A DNA stretch of 64,000 bases from positions 434,001-498,000 of the forward strand of contig NZ_PKOZ01000001.1 of NCBI RefSeq assembly GCF_002946355.1. The letters are read 5' to 3'. A program made the position numbers and the translations under genes. The stretch comes from Pradoshia eiseniae (GTDB lineage: Bacteria > Bacillota > Bacilli > Bacillales > Pradoshiaceae). Every line of letters begins with the position of its first letter. Positions within the stretch are counted from its first letter, which is position 1. This document shows, piece after piece, positions 53,261-61,596 of the stretch. The notes below the pieces were generated by a model. The model had not been told where the DNA came from and ran no database searches. It saw only the letters and a program-made list of their open reading frames with translations.

Positions 53261-54271
53261 TTACATTGTCAGAACAATACGGCCATTGATTTGGCCTTTT
53301 TCCATCTTATCAAATACTTCGTTGACGGAATCCATCGGAGCGGATTCAATGATGGTTTTTACTTTGCCTTGAGCTGCAAAATCAAGTGCCTCCTGCATAT
53401 CTTTTCGTGTGCCGACAATGGAACCGCGGACCGTTACACCGTTCAAGACCGTGTTGAAAATAGGAATTGGCAGGTCATCGTGCGGCAGCCCGACGACAAC
53501 GAGTGTTCCGCCGCGCTTGACGGATTGATAGGCTTGTTCGAATGCCGCTTTGGTTACCGCAACGCTGACGGCCGCTTGTACGCCGCCGACCTGCTCCATG
53601 ATTGCCTGGGCAGGGTCGGTGTTTTTGCCATTGATCGTGATATCGGAGCCTAAACGCTTGGCGAGCTCGAGCTTTTCATCGGCAATATCAACCGCGACGA
53701 CATTAAAGCCCATTGCCTTGGCGTATTGAAGTGCGACATGGCCGAGTCCGCCGATCCCATAGATGGCGACCCAATCGCCAGGCTTAGCTTCAGATACCTT
53801 CAATGCTTTATAGGTTGTCACACCAGCGCAAAGAATCGGGGCAACTTCAACAGGGTCTAAACCGTCTGGAATTTTGGCCACATATGCCGCAGGCGCCTTG
53901 CAATATTCCGCATATCCCCCGTCAACCGAATACCCGCCGTTCAATTGGTCTGGACATAAGGTTTCCCTGCCTGTCAGACAATACTCGCATTCCCCGCACG
54001 CTGAATATAGCCAAGGAATCCCGACCCGGTCACCGACCTTGACGGAGGTTACCCCATCGGCTACTTCTTCGACGATGCCGACTCCTTCATGCCCCGGAAT
54101 TAAAGGGAGCTTCGGCTTTACCGGCCAATCTCCATGTGCGGCATGCAAATCTGTATGGCAGACCCCACATGCTTCAATCTTTACTAATACTTCCCCAAAT
54201 TCAAGCGTCGGTTTTGGAACTTCCTTGATTTCGAGCTTATTCTTAAATTCATTGACAACAGCTGCTTTCAT
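53261..54271 (-). CDS. zinc-dependent alcohol dehydrogenase (AdhP/AdhT-type)
   Basis: 336 residues. Catalytic zinc ligands are in [18 protein letters not shown] and [15 protein letters not shown]; the structural zinc Cys set is [32 protein letters not shown] binds NAD. It is the ethanol-active AdhP type of bacilli. ATG 54271 follows AGGAGGA. Its promoter is an exact sigma-54 site at 54313-54328, so I infer that the adjacent kinase-regulator pair controls it. Confidence 0.94.
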   Translation of the reverse strand: MKAAVVNEFKNKLEIKEVPKPTLEFGEVLVKIEACGVCHTDLHAAHGDWPVKPKLPLIPGHEGVGIVEEVADGVTSVKVGDRVGIPWLYSACGECEYCLTGRETLCPDQLNGGYSVDGGYAEYCKAPAAYVAKIPDGLDPVEVAPILCAGVTTYKALKVSEAKPGDWVAIYGIGGLGHVALQYAKAMGFNVVAVDIADEKLELAKRLGSDITINGKNTDPAQAIMEQVGGVQAAVSVAVTKAAFEQAYQSVKRGGTLVVVGLPHDDLPIPIFNTVLNGVTVRGSIVGTRKDMQEALDFAAQGKVKTIIESAPMDSVNEVFDKMEKGQINGRIVLTM

Positions 54272-54312
54272 ACTAATCATTCCTCCTAAAAGTAGATTTC
54301 ACCTTTATAGAT

Positions 54313-54328
54313 TGCAAGTATCGTGCCA
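54313..54328 (-). promoter_or_regulatory. sigma-54 (SigL) promoter of the zinc alcohol dehydrogenase
   Basis: The minus strand reads TGGCACGATACTTGCA, a perfect match to TGGCAC-N5-TTGCA, with the -24 GG and -12 GC correctly spaced. It lies about 42 bases before the ATG. An NtrC-type activator gene is next door, and NtrC-type enhancer candidates lie at 54372-54400. Confidence 0.88.
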
Positions 54329-54371
54329 AACGAAAAGATGAGATTCTATCGTGCTTTGCGAATCTCGGGAA

Positions 54372-54400
54372 GGCATGATTGCCGTTTTTTCGGCATGATT
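54372..54400 (-). promoter_or_regulatory. candidate enhancer sites of the NtrC-type regulator
   Basis: GGCATGATT occurs at 54372-54380 and 54392-54400, exactly 20 bp apart (two helical turns), flanked by CTCGGGA and TCTCCCG, which are inverted to each other. They lie 45-90 bp upstream of the sigma-54 promoter, the usual place for an enhancer-binding protein. Confidence 0.5.
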
Positions 54401-54525
54401 CTCCCGATATTTTGTCAGATTGGACAATTTTACGGAAAAAATGCTTGCCGCAAAGTTTAAAGTAAACGCGGAATGTACCTGGCGACAGTCTCTCTTATTA
54501 GTGTAAAAAGGATTGAGCATTTCAA

Positions 54526-54555
54526 TTGACCGCATTACCCTAAGGGGTATATGAT
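54526..54555 (+). promoter_or_regulatory. cstR promoter with operator in its spacer
   Basis: TTGACC (54526-54531) and TATGAT (54550-54555) are 18 bases apart. TTACCCTAAGGGGTAT (54535-54550) fills the spacer and matches the TACCC-N4-GGGTA dyad of CsoR/CstR-type repressors. Confidence 0.75.
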
Positions 54556-54593
54556 AGCTCTAACAAACGAACACGGAGGGAGGGCAACTATCC

Positions 54594-54854
54594 ATGACCT
54601 ATGATGATAAAGTTAAGAATCGTCTAAGCAGGATGGAGGGGCAGCTTCGCGGGATTCAGCGCATGATGGAGGAAGGAAAGGATTGTCAAGATGTGATTAC
54701 ACAGCTGTCAGCCGTCCGTTCTGGAGTCGAGCGTGCAATTGGGCTGATCGTCAGCGAGAACTTGGTAGAATGCGTACGGGCAGCCGATGGCAACGAGGAT
54801 CAGGTGAATGAGTCGATTGCTGAGGCAGTCAAATTATTAGTAAAGAGTCGATAG
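54594..54854 (+). CDS. cstR: CstR persulfide-sensing repressor (CsoR family)
   Basis: 86 residues, all helical. Cys31 and Cys60 match the two persulfide-reactive cysteines of staphylococcal CstR at the same positions, and the residue at the copper-binding His position is Asn56 (SENLVEC), which rules out a CsoR copper site. The protein represses the following genes until its cysteines are linked by persulfide. GGAGGGAGGG precedes the ATG. Four TACCC/GGGTA operators lie in this locus. Confidence 0.92.
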   Translation: MTYDDKVKNRLSRMEGQLRGIQRMMEEGKDCQDVITQLSAVRSGVERAIGLIVSENLVECVRAADGNEDQVNESIAEAVKLLVKSR

Positions 54855-54855
54855 T

Positions 54856-54902
54856 TTGACAATCTTAATTTTTTTGTTTATTTTAGTACCCATAGGGGTA
54901 TA
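54856..54902 (+). promoter_or_regulatory. second cst promoter and CstR operator
   Basis: TTGACA (54856-54861), a 17-base spacer and TATTTT (54879-54884) form a promoter; GTACCCATAGGGGTATA (54886-54902) immediately downstream is a CstR-type dyad covering the start site of the detoxification genes. Confidence 0.8.
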
Positions 54903-54930
54903 AGTATTTTAGTTATTTCAAGGAGGAAAC

Positions 54931-55407
54931 ATGGAACAGAAATCAACCAATATTATTTTATTCAGCGGAGATTATGACAAGGCGATGGCTGCCTATATTA
55001 TTGCAAACGGAGCGGCTGCCTATGATCATAAGGTAACGATCTTCCACACATTCTGGGGAATTAACGCTTTGCGCAAGCAGGAGTCAATTGAAGTGAAGAA
55101 AGGCTTCTTGGAGGGTATGTTCGGCAAAATGATGCCGCGTGGCGCAGAAAAGCTTGCCTTATCCAATATGAACATGGCCGGCATGGGTCCGAAGATGATC
55201 AAGCATGTCATGAAGAAACATAATGCACTCACATTGACTCAGCTCATTGAAATGGCACAGGAGCAAGAAATCAATCTCGTCTCTTGTACGATGACAATGG
55301 ACCTTTTGGGACTGCAGAAGGAAGAATTGCTTGATGGCGTTCAATATGCAGGCGTTGCCGCATACTTGGCGGATGCCGAGAATGGCGCGGTAAACCTGTT
55401 CATCTAA
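54931..55407 (+). CDS. DsrE/DsrF-family sulfur carrier protein
   Basis: 158 residues. The DsrE fold (NIILFSGDYDKAMAAYIIAN, KVTIFHTFWGINALRK) carries C119 in NLVSCTMTMDLLGL, the conserved sulfur-accepting Cys. Such proteins pass persulfide sulfur among rhodaneses and TusA. AAGGAGG precedes the ATG. It is the first structural gene after the second CstR-type operator. Confidence 0.9.
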   Translation: MEQKSTNIILFSGDYDKAMAAYIIANGAAAYDHKVTIFHTFWGINALRKQESIEVKKGFLEGMFGKMMPRGAEKLALSNMNMAGMGPKMIKHVMKKHNALTLTQLIEMAQEQEINLVSCTMTMDLLGLQKEELLDGVQYAGVAAYLADAENGAVNLFI

Positions 55408-55417
55408 GGAGGAGCCT

Positions 55418-55765
55418 ATGGAGTGGATTGTTGTGGCGGCCGCACTTGTTATCTTTTATATCCTCAGAATGAGGGGCGCAAAGGGAGTCAATGCGATTAC
55501 GACCGCAGAGCTTAAAGATCGGTTGAATGATAAGAATGCATTCTTCCTCGATGTACGTACACAAGGCGAATTCAAAGGGCGGAACATTCGCGGATTTAAG
55601 AATATCCCGCTTGGCAGCGATTTTTCCAAGCTTCCGCGTGATAAGGAAATCATCGTCATTTGCCAAAGCGGCATGAGAAGCCAGACAGCCTGCAAGCAAT
55701 TGAAGAAATTAGGATATGCCAATGTCACCAATGTGCGCGGCGGCATGAATAGCTGGAGAGGATGA
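55418..55765 (+). CDS. membrane-anchored rhodanese
   Basis: 115 residues. One N-terminal helix (WIVVAAALVIFYILRM) anchors a single rhodanese domain with DVRTQGEFKG and the active-site loop ICQSGMRSQ (C82). It transfers sulfane sulfur at the membrane face. AAGGAGG precedes the ATG; the next rhodanese gene overlaps the stop by 4 bp. Confidence 0.92.
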   Translation: MEWIVVAAALVIFYILRMRGAKGVNAITTAELKDRLNDKNAFFLDVRTQGEFKGRNIRGFKNIPLGSDFSKLPRDKEIIVICQSGMRSQTACKQLKKLGYANVTNVRGGMNSWRG

Positions 55766-56067
55766 TGGATATGACAGCAATGACAGCAAAAGAAGTACAG
55801 CAAAAACTAGAAGCAGGGGAAACCCTTCATATGATAGATGTGCGTGAACAGTTCGAGGTGGAAGAGGGCCATATCAAAGGGATTACGCATATTCCCCTAG
55901 GTGAATTGGAAGAGCGGATTGGTGAACTCGACAAGAATACGGAATATATCATGATTTGCCGTTCTGGAGCACGCAGCGGGAGGGCAACAGCCTATTTGGA
56001 AGAGAAGGGCTATAAGGTCATCAACATGACAGGCGGAATGATGTCATGGGAAGGAGAAACCATCTAA
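55762..56067 (+). CDS. single-domain rhodanese
   Basis: 101 residues (fewer if ATG 55765 or 55771 is used; GGAGAGG is at 55754-55760). DVREQFEVEEGHI and the loop ICRSGARSGRA (C66) define a complete rhodanese. It overlaps the membrane rhodanese gene, so translation is coupled. Confidence 0.92.
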   Translation: MMDMTAMTAKEVQQKLEAGETLHMIDVREQFEVEEGHIKGITHIPLGELEERIGELDKNTEYIMICRSGARSGRATAYLEEKGYKVINMTGGMMSWEGETI

Positions 56068-56085
56068 AAAATTTTTAATCAAAAA

Positions 56086-56103
56086 TATACCCTATGGTGT
56101 ATA
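56086..56103 (+). promoter_or_regulatory. third CstR-type operator
   Basis: TATACCCTATGGTGTATA is a near-palindrome with the same TACCC-N4-GG(T/G)GTA pattern, between the second rhodanese and the TusA-rhodanese gene. A separate promoter here would allow internal control. Confidence 0.6.
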
Positions 56104-56115
56104 GGAGGATCATGA

Positions 56116-56673
56116 ATGGCAATAAAAGCAGATGTACAATTAGACGCAAAAGGCTTGGCATGCCCAATGCCTATCGTCAAAACGAGGAAAGCAATCAAGG
56201 ATATTGAGGAAGGTCAAGTCCTTGAGATTCAAGCGACTGACAAAGGATCAAAGGCCGATCTTGCGGCATGGGCGCAATCAACCGGCCATCAATATATCGG
56301 CACGAACGAGGAAGGCGGCGTTCTCTATCATTACATCCGTAAGTGCTCGGATGGAGACGTGGCAGAGAAATCCTTTGAGCCAACCATATCTACTGAGGAA
56401 ATCTTGAATAAAGACGGCCTCATCCTGGATGTTCGTGAAGAGGCGGAATATGCATTCGGCCATATCGAGAATGCGAAGTCCATCCCAATGGGTGACTTAG
56501 AGGCACGTCTTGACGAGCTGGATCCGGAACAAGAGATCTACGTGATTTGCCGCACCGGCAAACGCAGTGATTTAGCCGCCCAAAAGCTTGCAGCTAAGGG
56601 ATTCAAAAAGGTGTATAATGTCCTGCCTGGCATGAAGGATTGGAACGGCCCAGTTGTGAAGGAAACAGAATAA
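56116..56673 (+). CDS. TusA-rhodanese fusion
   Basis: 185 residues. Residues 1-75 are TusA/SirA (LDAKGLACPMPIV, C16); residues about 90-180 are a rhodanese (DVREEAEYAFGHI, ICRTGKRSDLA, C145). The fusion puts sulfur donor and acceptor on one chain, as in CstA of staphylococci. AGGAGGATC precedes the ATG. Confidence 0.93.
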   Translation: MAIKADVQLDAKGLACPMPIVKTRKAIKDIEEGQVLEIQATDKGSKADLAAWAQSTGHQYIGTNEEGGVLYHYIRKCSDGDVAEKSFEPTISTEEILNKDGLILDVREEAEYAFGHIENAKSIPMGDLEARLDELDPEQEIYVICRTGKRSDLAAQKLAAKGFKKVYNVLPGMKDWNGPVVKETE

Positions 56674-56724
56674 TCACCAAATACGGAGGGTAAATCCATG
56701 CCCTCCTTTCAAAAAAACAATAAT

Positions 56725-56740
56725 ATACCTACGGGGGTAA
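56725..56740 (+). promoter_or_regulatory. fourth CstR-type operator
   Basis: ATACCTACGGGGGTAA has the TACC-N-GGGGTA pattern seemingly degraded by one base, between the TusA-rhodanese and rhodanese-hydrolase genes. It suggests a further regulated promoter. Confidence 0.55.
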
Positions 56741-56747
56741 TGGTAAT

Positions 56748-57875
56748 ATGACAGTATCTAAGTGGACAGCGGCAGATGTTGCTCGCTACGTAATCGAAGA
56801 TAAGAAATTATTCATCCTGGACGTTCGTAACAAGGACGCATTCGAGGATTGGAAAATTGACGGCCATCAATTTGAGTATCTAAATATACCATACTTTGAT
56901 TTGCTTGACGGTGTAGAAGAGATCCTTCCGCAAATTCCGGCAGACAAAGAGCTTCTCGTTGTCTGTGCGAAAGAAGGCTCATCCATCATGGTAGCGGATA
57001 TGCTCTCTGAGGCAGGACGTGATGCAGCGTACCTTGTAGGCGGCATGAAATCATGGAGCATGTACCTTGAGCCGGTTAAGGTTGGCGACTTGAAGAATGG
57101 CGGAGAATTGTATCAGTTTGTCCGTCTTGGTAAAGGATGTCTCTCTTATATGGCCATCTCTGGCGGAGAAGCAGCCATCATCGATGCGATCCGTTTCGCA
57201 GATATTTTCGTTGATTTCGCCAAAGAAAAGGGCGTAGAGATCAAGCATGTATTTGATACGCATTTGCATGCAGACCATATTTCTGGTGGACGCCATATCG
57301 CGGCGCAAACCGGCGCGACTTACTACCTGCCGCCTAAGGATGCAGAAGAGGTCGTATTCGAGTACACAGCGCTTGAAGACGGGCTCACGGTAAACCTTGG
57401 TGATTCCAAGATTGAAGTGGGAGCCTTGTATTCTCCTGGACACACGATTGGCTCAACATCCTTCGTGATCGATTCAAGCTACTTGCTGACAGGGGATATC
57501 CTCTTCATCGACTCCATCGGAAGACCGGACTTGGCTGGCCTAGCGGAGGATTGGGTGTCTGACCTACGCGTCACGCTCTACAAGCGCTACCGCGAATTGG
57601 CTGATGACCTGATTGTGCTTCCGGCACATTTCATGATCATCGACGAGCTGAATGAGAATGGCTCTGTTGCTAAGCGCTTAGGAGATTTGTTCGCAGAAAA
57701 CCACGGCTTGAATATTACGGACGAGGAAGAGTTCCGCAAGACAGTTACAGAGAACCTGCCTCCGCAGCCAAATGCTTATCAGCAAATCCGCCAAGTCAAT
57801 ATGGGCAAAATCACGCCTGATAATGACGAGCAAACCGAAATGGAAATCGGCCCGAACCGCTGTGCCGTACGCTAA
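56748..57875 (+). CDS. rhodanese / metallo-beta-lactamase persulfide dioxygenase-like protein
   Basis: 375 residues. Residues about 1-110 are a rhodanese ([21 protein letters not shown]73), and about 115-345 a persulfide-dioxygenase-type hydrolase with THLHADH (H172, H174, D176, H177), [15 protein letters not shown] and LPAHF. The domains are those of CstB but in reverse order, with the rhodanese first. It should oxidise low-molecular-weight persulfides and make thiosulfate or sulfite. The C-terminal NRCAVR adds a Cys. The ATG has an AT-rich, weak ribosome site (GGGGGTAATGGTAAT). Confidence 0.9.
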   Translation: MTVSKWTAADVARYVIEDKKLFILDVRNKDAFEDWKIDGHQFEYLNIPYFDLLDGVEEILPQIPADKELLVVCAKEGSSIMVADMLSEAGRDAAYLVGGMKSWSMYLEPVKVGDLKNGGELYQFVRLGKGCLSYMAISGGEAAIIDAIRFADIFVDFAKEKGVEIKHVFDTHLHADHISGGRHIAAQTGATYYLPPKDAEEVVFEYTALEDGLTVNLGDSKIEVGALYSPGHTIGSTSFVIDSSYLLTGDILFIDSIGRPDLAGLAEDWVSDLRVTLYKRYRELADDLIVLPAHFMIIDELNENGSVAKRLGDLFAENHGLNITDEEEFRKTVTENLPPQPNAYQQIRQVNMGKITPDNDEQTEMEIGPNRCAVR

Positions 57876-57916
57876 TCAACCGATAAAATTAATTTAACCA
57901 TAAAGGAGAATGAATC

Positions 57917-58144
57917 ATGAATATCACAAAAACATTAGATGCTAAAGGCTTGGCTTGCCCAATGCCAATCGTAAGAACAAAAAAGACAATCGAAATGATT
58001 AACTCAGGCGAGGTATTGGAAGTACTAGCAACTGATAAGGGTGCCCTTAATGACTTCAAAGCATGGGCAGGATCTGCTGGCCACACTATTCTTGATCAAA
58101 AAGAAGAAGACGGCGTCCTTAAATTCTATATTCAAAAAGCGTAA
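57917..58144 (+). CDS. TusA-family sulfur carrier
   Basis: 75 residues, a freestanding TusA (ITKTLDAKGLACPMPIV, with C14 as the sulfur-carrying Cys). AAAGGAG precedes the ATG. It is the second TusA in this locus. It receives persulfide sulfur from the rhodaneses. Confidence 0.93.
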   Translation: MNITKTLDAKGLACPMPIVRTKKTIEMINSGEVLEVLATDKGALNDFKAWAGSAGHTILDQKEEDGVLKFYIQKA

Positions 58145-58152
58145 TGGATGAG

Positions 58153-58190
58153 GCGGGTCTTCGAACATTGTTCGAAGCCCGCTGTCTTTC
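58153..58190 (+). terminator. hairpin after tusA
   Basis: GCGGGTCTTCGAAC pairs with GTTCGAAGCCCGC with one unpaired base, followed by TGTCTTTC. The T tract is weak, so this may only attenuate expression of the transporter gene. Confidence 0.6.
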
Positions 58191-58209
58191 CTAAAAAGGA
58201 GGAATGGAG

Positions 58210-58986
58210 ATGGATTTGACGTTTATCGTCGTCATCTTTCTAATCGGTTTTATCGGATCGTTTGTCTCAGGTATGCTTGGGGTCGGCGGTTCCATCATCA
58301 AATACCCTATGCTCTTATACATCCCGCCATTATTCGGGCTGGCCGCCTTCTCGGCACATGAGGTATCCGGCATCAGTGCGGTACAGGTCCTGTTCGCCTC
58401 CATTGCCGGCGTCTGGGCTTTCCGGAAGGGCGGATATTTAAATAAATCACTGATTGCTTATATGGGGGTCTCCATCTTAATCGGGAGCTTCATCGGAAGC
58501 TACGGATCATCGTTCCTGTCTGAACAAGGCGTGAACATCGTTTACGGTGTGCTTGCTGTCATTGCAGCTGTGATGATGTTCATTCCTAAGAAGAAGGTTG
58601 ATGACATCCCGCTTGATGCAGTGACATTCAATAAGCCGCTTGCGGCGGTTCTTGCCTTAGTCGTCGGGATTGGCTCCGGCATTGTTGGCGCAGCAGGCGG
58701 ATTCATGCTCGTTCCGATCATGCTCACCGTCCTCGGGATTCCGACAAGAATGACCATCGCGACAAGCCTTGCCGTTACGTTCATCTCATCGATTGGGGGA
58801 ACAGCAGGCAAGCTGCTCACAGGGCAAGTCGATTATTGGCCGGCGCTGATCATGATTATCGCGAGCGTATTAGCCGCTCCGCTCGGGGCAAAGGTTTCGA
58901 AGAACATGAACACGAAAATGCTTCAAATGATTTTAGCCTTGCTGATTGCGGCAACAGCCGTCAAAATCTGGCTCGATATATTGTAA
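58210..58986 (+). CDS. TauE/SafE-family sulfite/sulfur-anion exporter
   Basis: 258 residues with eight helices. GMLGVGGSIIKYPMLLYIP and GIVGAAGGFMLVPIMLTVLG are the paired TSUP motifs. In cst-type operons this family is thought to move sulfite, thiosulfate or other sulfur compounds out of the cell. AAAGGAGGA is eight bases from ATG 58210; the ATG at 58204 abuts it. It completes the locus. Confidence 0.9.
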   Translation: MDLTFIVVIFLIGFIGSFVSGMLGVGGSIIKYPMLLYIPPLFGLAAFSAHEVSGISAVQVLFASIAGVWAFRKGGYLNKSLIAYMGVSILIGSFIGSYGSSFLSEQGVNIVYGVLAVIAAVMMFIPKKKVDDIPLDAVTFNKPLAAVLALVVGIGSGIVGAAGGFMLVPIMLTVLGIPTRMTIATSLAVTFISSIGGTAGKLLTGQVDYWPALIMIIASVLAAPLGAKVSKNMNTKMLQMILALLIAATAVKIWLDIL

Positions 58987-59118
58987 GAGGAATGACGCGC
59001 ATCCACACGAGGATGCCATCATTTTCTTTTTATTTGAGGATGTGTAAGCGTTTTAGTTTCCAGATAAATAGTTTACTGTTAAAATATAGTTAGATAATGA
59101 TATAAAGGGGAGTTTACA

Positions 59119-59874
59119 ATGGGAAAATTAGACGGCAAAATCATCATCATCACTGGCGGTGCAGGAGGAATCGGACTTGGCATGGCGAAAGCCATGGCAA
59201 AGGAAGGCGCTGTACTAGCAATTGTCGATGTGAATGAAGAAGCGGGGAAAAAGAGTGAGAAACTATTGCAGGAAATCTCTCCTGAATCATCCTTTGTTCA
59301 AGCCAACTTGCTTGAGCGCGACAAATTGCCGAACATCATCCAAACGGTTGTCGAGAAATACGGGAAGCTCGATGTTCTAGTGAACAATGCGCATGCATGT
59401 AAGCAAAAATTAATTGAAGATACGACACAGGAGGATCTTGATCTTTCATTCGGAACAGGCTTCTACCCAACCTTCTATTTAATGCAGGCAGCCCTTCCGT
59501 ATTTGAAAGAAACGAAAGGCAATATCATTAACTTCGCCTCTGGCGCGGGTATCAATGGCGATGTCACGCAAGCAGCCTATGCGGCGGCAAAAGAAGCGAT
59601 TCGCGGCATTACGCGTGTGGCCGCCAATGAGTGGGGACAATACGGCATTAATGTCAACATTATCAGCCCAATTGCTGATTCAGAGGGCGTTAGGGCTTGG
59701 GCGAAAGCACAGCCGGAATACTACCAAGCTGTCGTCAATAAAATTCCGCTCGGCCGCTTCGGTGATGTAGAAGAGGATATCGGCCGTGTCGCTGTTTTCC
59801 TTGCGAGCGCTGATTCACAGTATATCACTGGGCAAACGATTATGGTGGACGGCGGAGCCACGAAGCTTCGCTAA
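59119..59874 (+). CDS. short-chain dehydrogenase/reductase
   Basis: 251 residues. GGAGGIGLGMAKAMA binds NAD(P); NNAH replaces NNAG; the catalytic Ser is in NFASGAGINGD and YxxxK is AAYAAAKEAIRG. It ends YITGQTIMVDGGA. The substrate is unknown. AAGGGGAG precedes the ATG. A MarR regulator follows after 11 bp, so both are probably under MarR control. Confidence 0.88.
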   Translation: MGKLDGKIIIITGGAGGIGLGMAKAMAKEGAVLAIVDVNEEAGKKSEKLLQEISPESSFVQANLLERDKLPNIIQTVVEKYGKLDVLVNNAHACKQKLIEDTTQEDLDLSFGTGFYPTFYLMQAALPYLKETKGNIINFASGAGINGDVTQAAYAAAKEAIRGITRVAANEWGQYGINVNIISPIADSEGVRAWAKAQPEYYQAVVNKIPLGRFGDVEEDIGRVAVFLASADSQYITGQTIMVDGGATKLR

Positions 59875-59885
59875 GAGGGCAGAAG

Positions 59886-60344
59886 ATGGAGCGGGATAAT
59901 CTATTTGACTTGATCCACTCAATCGAGCTCATCTCGAATGAGCATATCGTCCGGTTCACCTCCCAGTTCTCGTATCCGGTCGGTGTATCGGCCATCCTCG
60001 TGCTTGCAGAGCTCCAATCGAGAGGACCTCTCAGGGCGAGTGAGCTGGCTGAGATGCTCCGCTATACGAAGGGAGCGGTGACCCATATATCCAACAAGCT
60101 CGTCAATCATGGACTTGCCAGACGGCAGTATAGTCCAGAAGACAGGCGAACGGTCTATTTGCAGATCACGGATAAAGGAAGCCTGGCTTTAGCGGAAGCG
60201 CAAAAGCTCGGCCGGGAGATCTACCTCGAATTATTTGAGGAACTGACAGAGGACGAGCTGCAGGAGTATTTGCGCATCCAGCGCAAAATGATAGAAGGAA
60301 TGAAGAACAGGCGCTTATCCAAGCCTGGGGGGAAACTACTATAA
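59886..60344 (+). CDS. MarR-family transcriptional regulator
   Basis: 152 residues. The winged helix is complete: LRASELAEMLRYTKGAVTHI, NKLVNHGLARRQYSPEDRRT, VYLQITDKGS. The N- and C-terminal helices form the dimer. No conserved redox Cys is present. It follows the SDR gene closely and likely represses it. The operon ends in a strong terminator. Confidence 0.9.
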   Translation: MERDNLFDLIHSIELISNEHIVRFTSQFSYPVGVSAILVLAELQSRGPLRASELAEMLRYTKGAVTHISNKLVNHGLARRQYSPEDRRTVYLQITDKGSLALAEAQKLGREIYLELFEELTEDELQEYLRIQRKMIEGMKNRRLSKPGGKLL

Positions 60345-60355
60345 ATAGAGATAGA

Positions 60356-60395
60356 AAGCCGATTTGTCGATTCAGCAGACGAATCGGCTTTTTTG
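60356..60395 (+). terminator. terminator of the SDR-MarR operon
   Basis: AAAGCCGATT pairs with AATCGGCTTT around an extended loop, followed by TTTTTG. Confidence 0.9.
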
Positions 60396-60694
60396 ATGGG
60401 ATGAAAGGGAGTTGATAGGCGGACCGCCATTCCATGAAAGGCTCAGGGGGATGCAAGTTCCCTCATAAGCATAACCAGTTGCACAGACACCATCTTAATC
60501 CAATTTTTCAATGGTATCCTGTGCTTTTGCCCAATCATCTGCCTGTACTCAGCATTGTCATTTGAACAACCTTCATACCTTGTTGTAATAGATGAAGCAG
60601 GTATCTACTGAACTTATGCTCATATATGATAAACAAATGAAGCGATTAAATGAAAGTTTAACATGGATAAATTTGTAATATAATGATAAAGTAA
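60396..60694. other. gene-free stretch
   Basis: About 300 bases between the SDR-MarR terminator and the VUT gene hold no frame with a ribosome site on either strand, no tRNA and no repeat that I can see. The right end must hold the VUT promoter. Confidence 0.45.
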
Positions 60695-60724
60695 ATGATT
60701 GGAAAGACAGAAGAGGGGGAAAAC

Positions 60725-61267
60725 ATGAGAGTTCTATTGTACTTGCTATCGATTACCACGGCCAATGTCGTGACCGCAGCATTTGCGCCATTGATGATGG
60801 GCATTTTCATCGTGCCGATGGGGACGTTTCTTATCGGGGCAACGTTTATCCTGCGTGATCTTGTCCAAAACAAATATGGCAGGAGGAAGACGTATTATTT
60901 CATCGCTTTGGCACTTCTGATGTCTGCAATTGTTTCTTATTCGCTAGGCGACACGCTCATCATCGTCCTCGCTTCAGCCATCTCTTTTGCGGTGGCGGAA
61001 ACAACCGACACGGAAATTTATACACGTCTAAGGCTTCCGATGAGCTGGCGCGTGTTTTATAGCGGAATCGTCGGCGGACTTCTCGATTCAGCGATTTTTG
61101 TCATCATTGGCTTAAGCCCGATTGGAGCCGGAGTGCTGCCATGGGAGGCGGTTCCCGCCGCGATTGTCGGACAGGTGATTGTCAAGACGGTCATCCAGGG
61201 GATCGGTGCGATGCTCATCAACCCGATTGGTGCGCTCGTGAACCGGAACACAGTATCAAATGGGTAA
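60725..61267 (+). CDS. VUT-family transporter (queuosine precursor-type)
   Basis: 180 residues with about five helices. TTANVVTAAFAPLMMGIFIV, GATFILRDLVQNKYGRRKTY and FAVAETTDTEIYTRLR are the VUT (YhhQ) signatures; family members import queuosine precursors or similar vitamins. GAGGGGGA precedes ATG 60725. No riboswitch is evident upstream. Confidence 0.82.
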   Translation: MRVLLYLLSITTANVVTAAFAPLMMGIFIVPMGTFLIGATFILRDLVQNKYGRRKTYYFIALALLMSAIVSYSLGDTLIIVLASAISFAVAETTDTEIYTRLRLPMSWRVFYSGIVGGLLDSAIFVIIGLSPIGAGVLPWEAVPAAIVGQVIVKTVIQGIGAMLINPIGALVNRNTVSNG

Positions 61268-61297
61268 AGGACTCAAGAAATATGAGTTCTTTTTATT
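61268..61297 (+). terminator. terminator of the VUT gene
   Basis: GGACTC pairs with GAGTTC (one G-U) around an eight-base loop, followed by TTTTTATT. Confidence 0.75.
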
Positions 61298-61596
61298 ATG
61301 CAAAAATAGTATTTCCATCTTAATTGAGCCCCCGGTTTTTATCAATCTTCTGCATAGTTATGCATGTTTTATCCGTAAAAAAACTTGACAACCATAAATT
61401 TTCATGCGGTTGAAAATGCTGGAAAAATACCTCTATCCCAATAAGGACGGGCATTATCTGCTTTTTACAAACATAAAATTCCTTGCTTATTCCAGATTGA
61501 CAATTTTTAGCCATTCCCATTTAAAAACATCGGTTGTATAATAAATAAAAATTATCTTAAAATAACAAAATAGTTAGAAATGGAGAGATAACTCAG
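61298..61596. other. gene-free upstream region of the 5-oxoproline operon
   Basis: No convincing frame was found. The only features I can support are the promoter at 61514-61542 and the ribosome site just before the next gene. The region is long enough to hold an operator, but I see no clear dyad. Confidence 0.4.
61514..61542 (+). promoter_or_regulatory. probable sigma-A promoter of the 5-oxoproline operon
   Basis: TTCCCA (61514-61519) and a perfect TATAAT (61537-61542) are 17 bases apart, 55 bases before the first start codon. The -35 box is weak (4 of 6), as expected for a regulated promoter. Confidence 0.5.
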
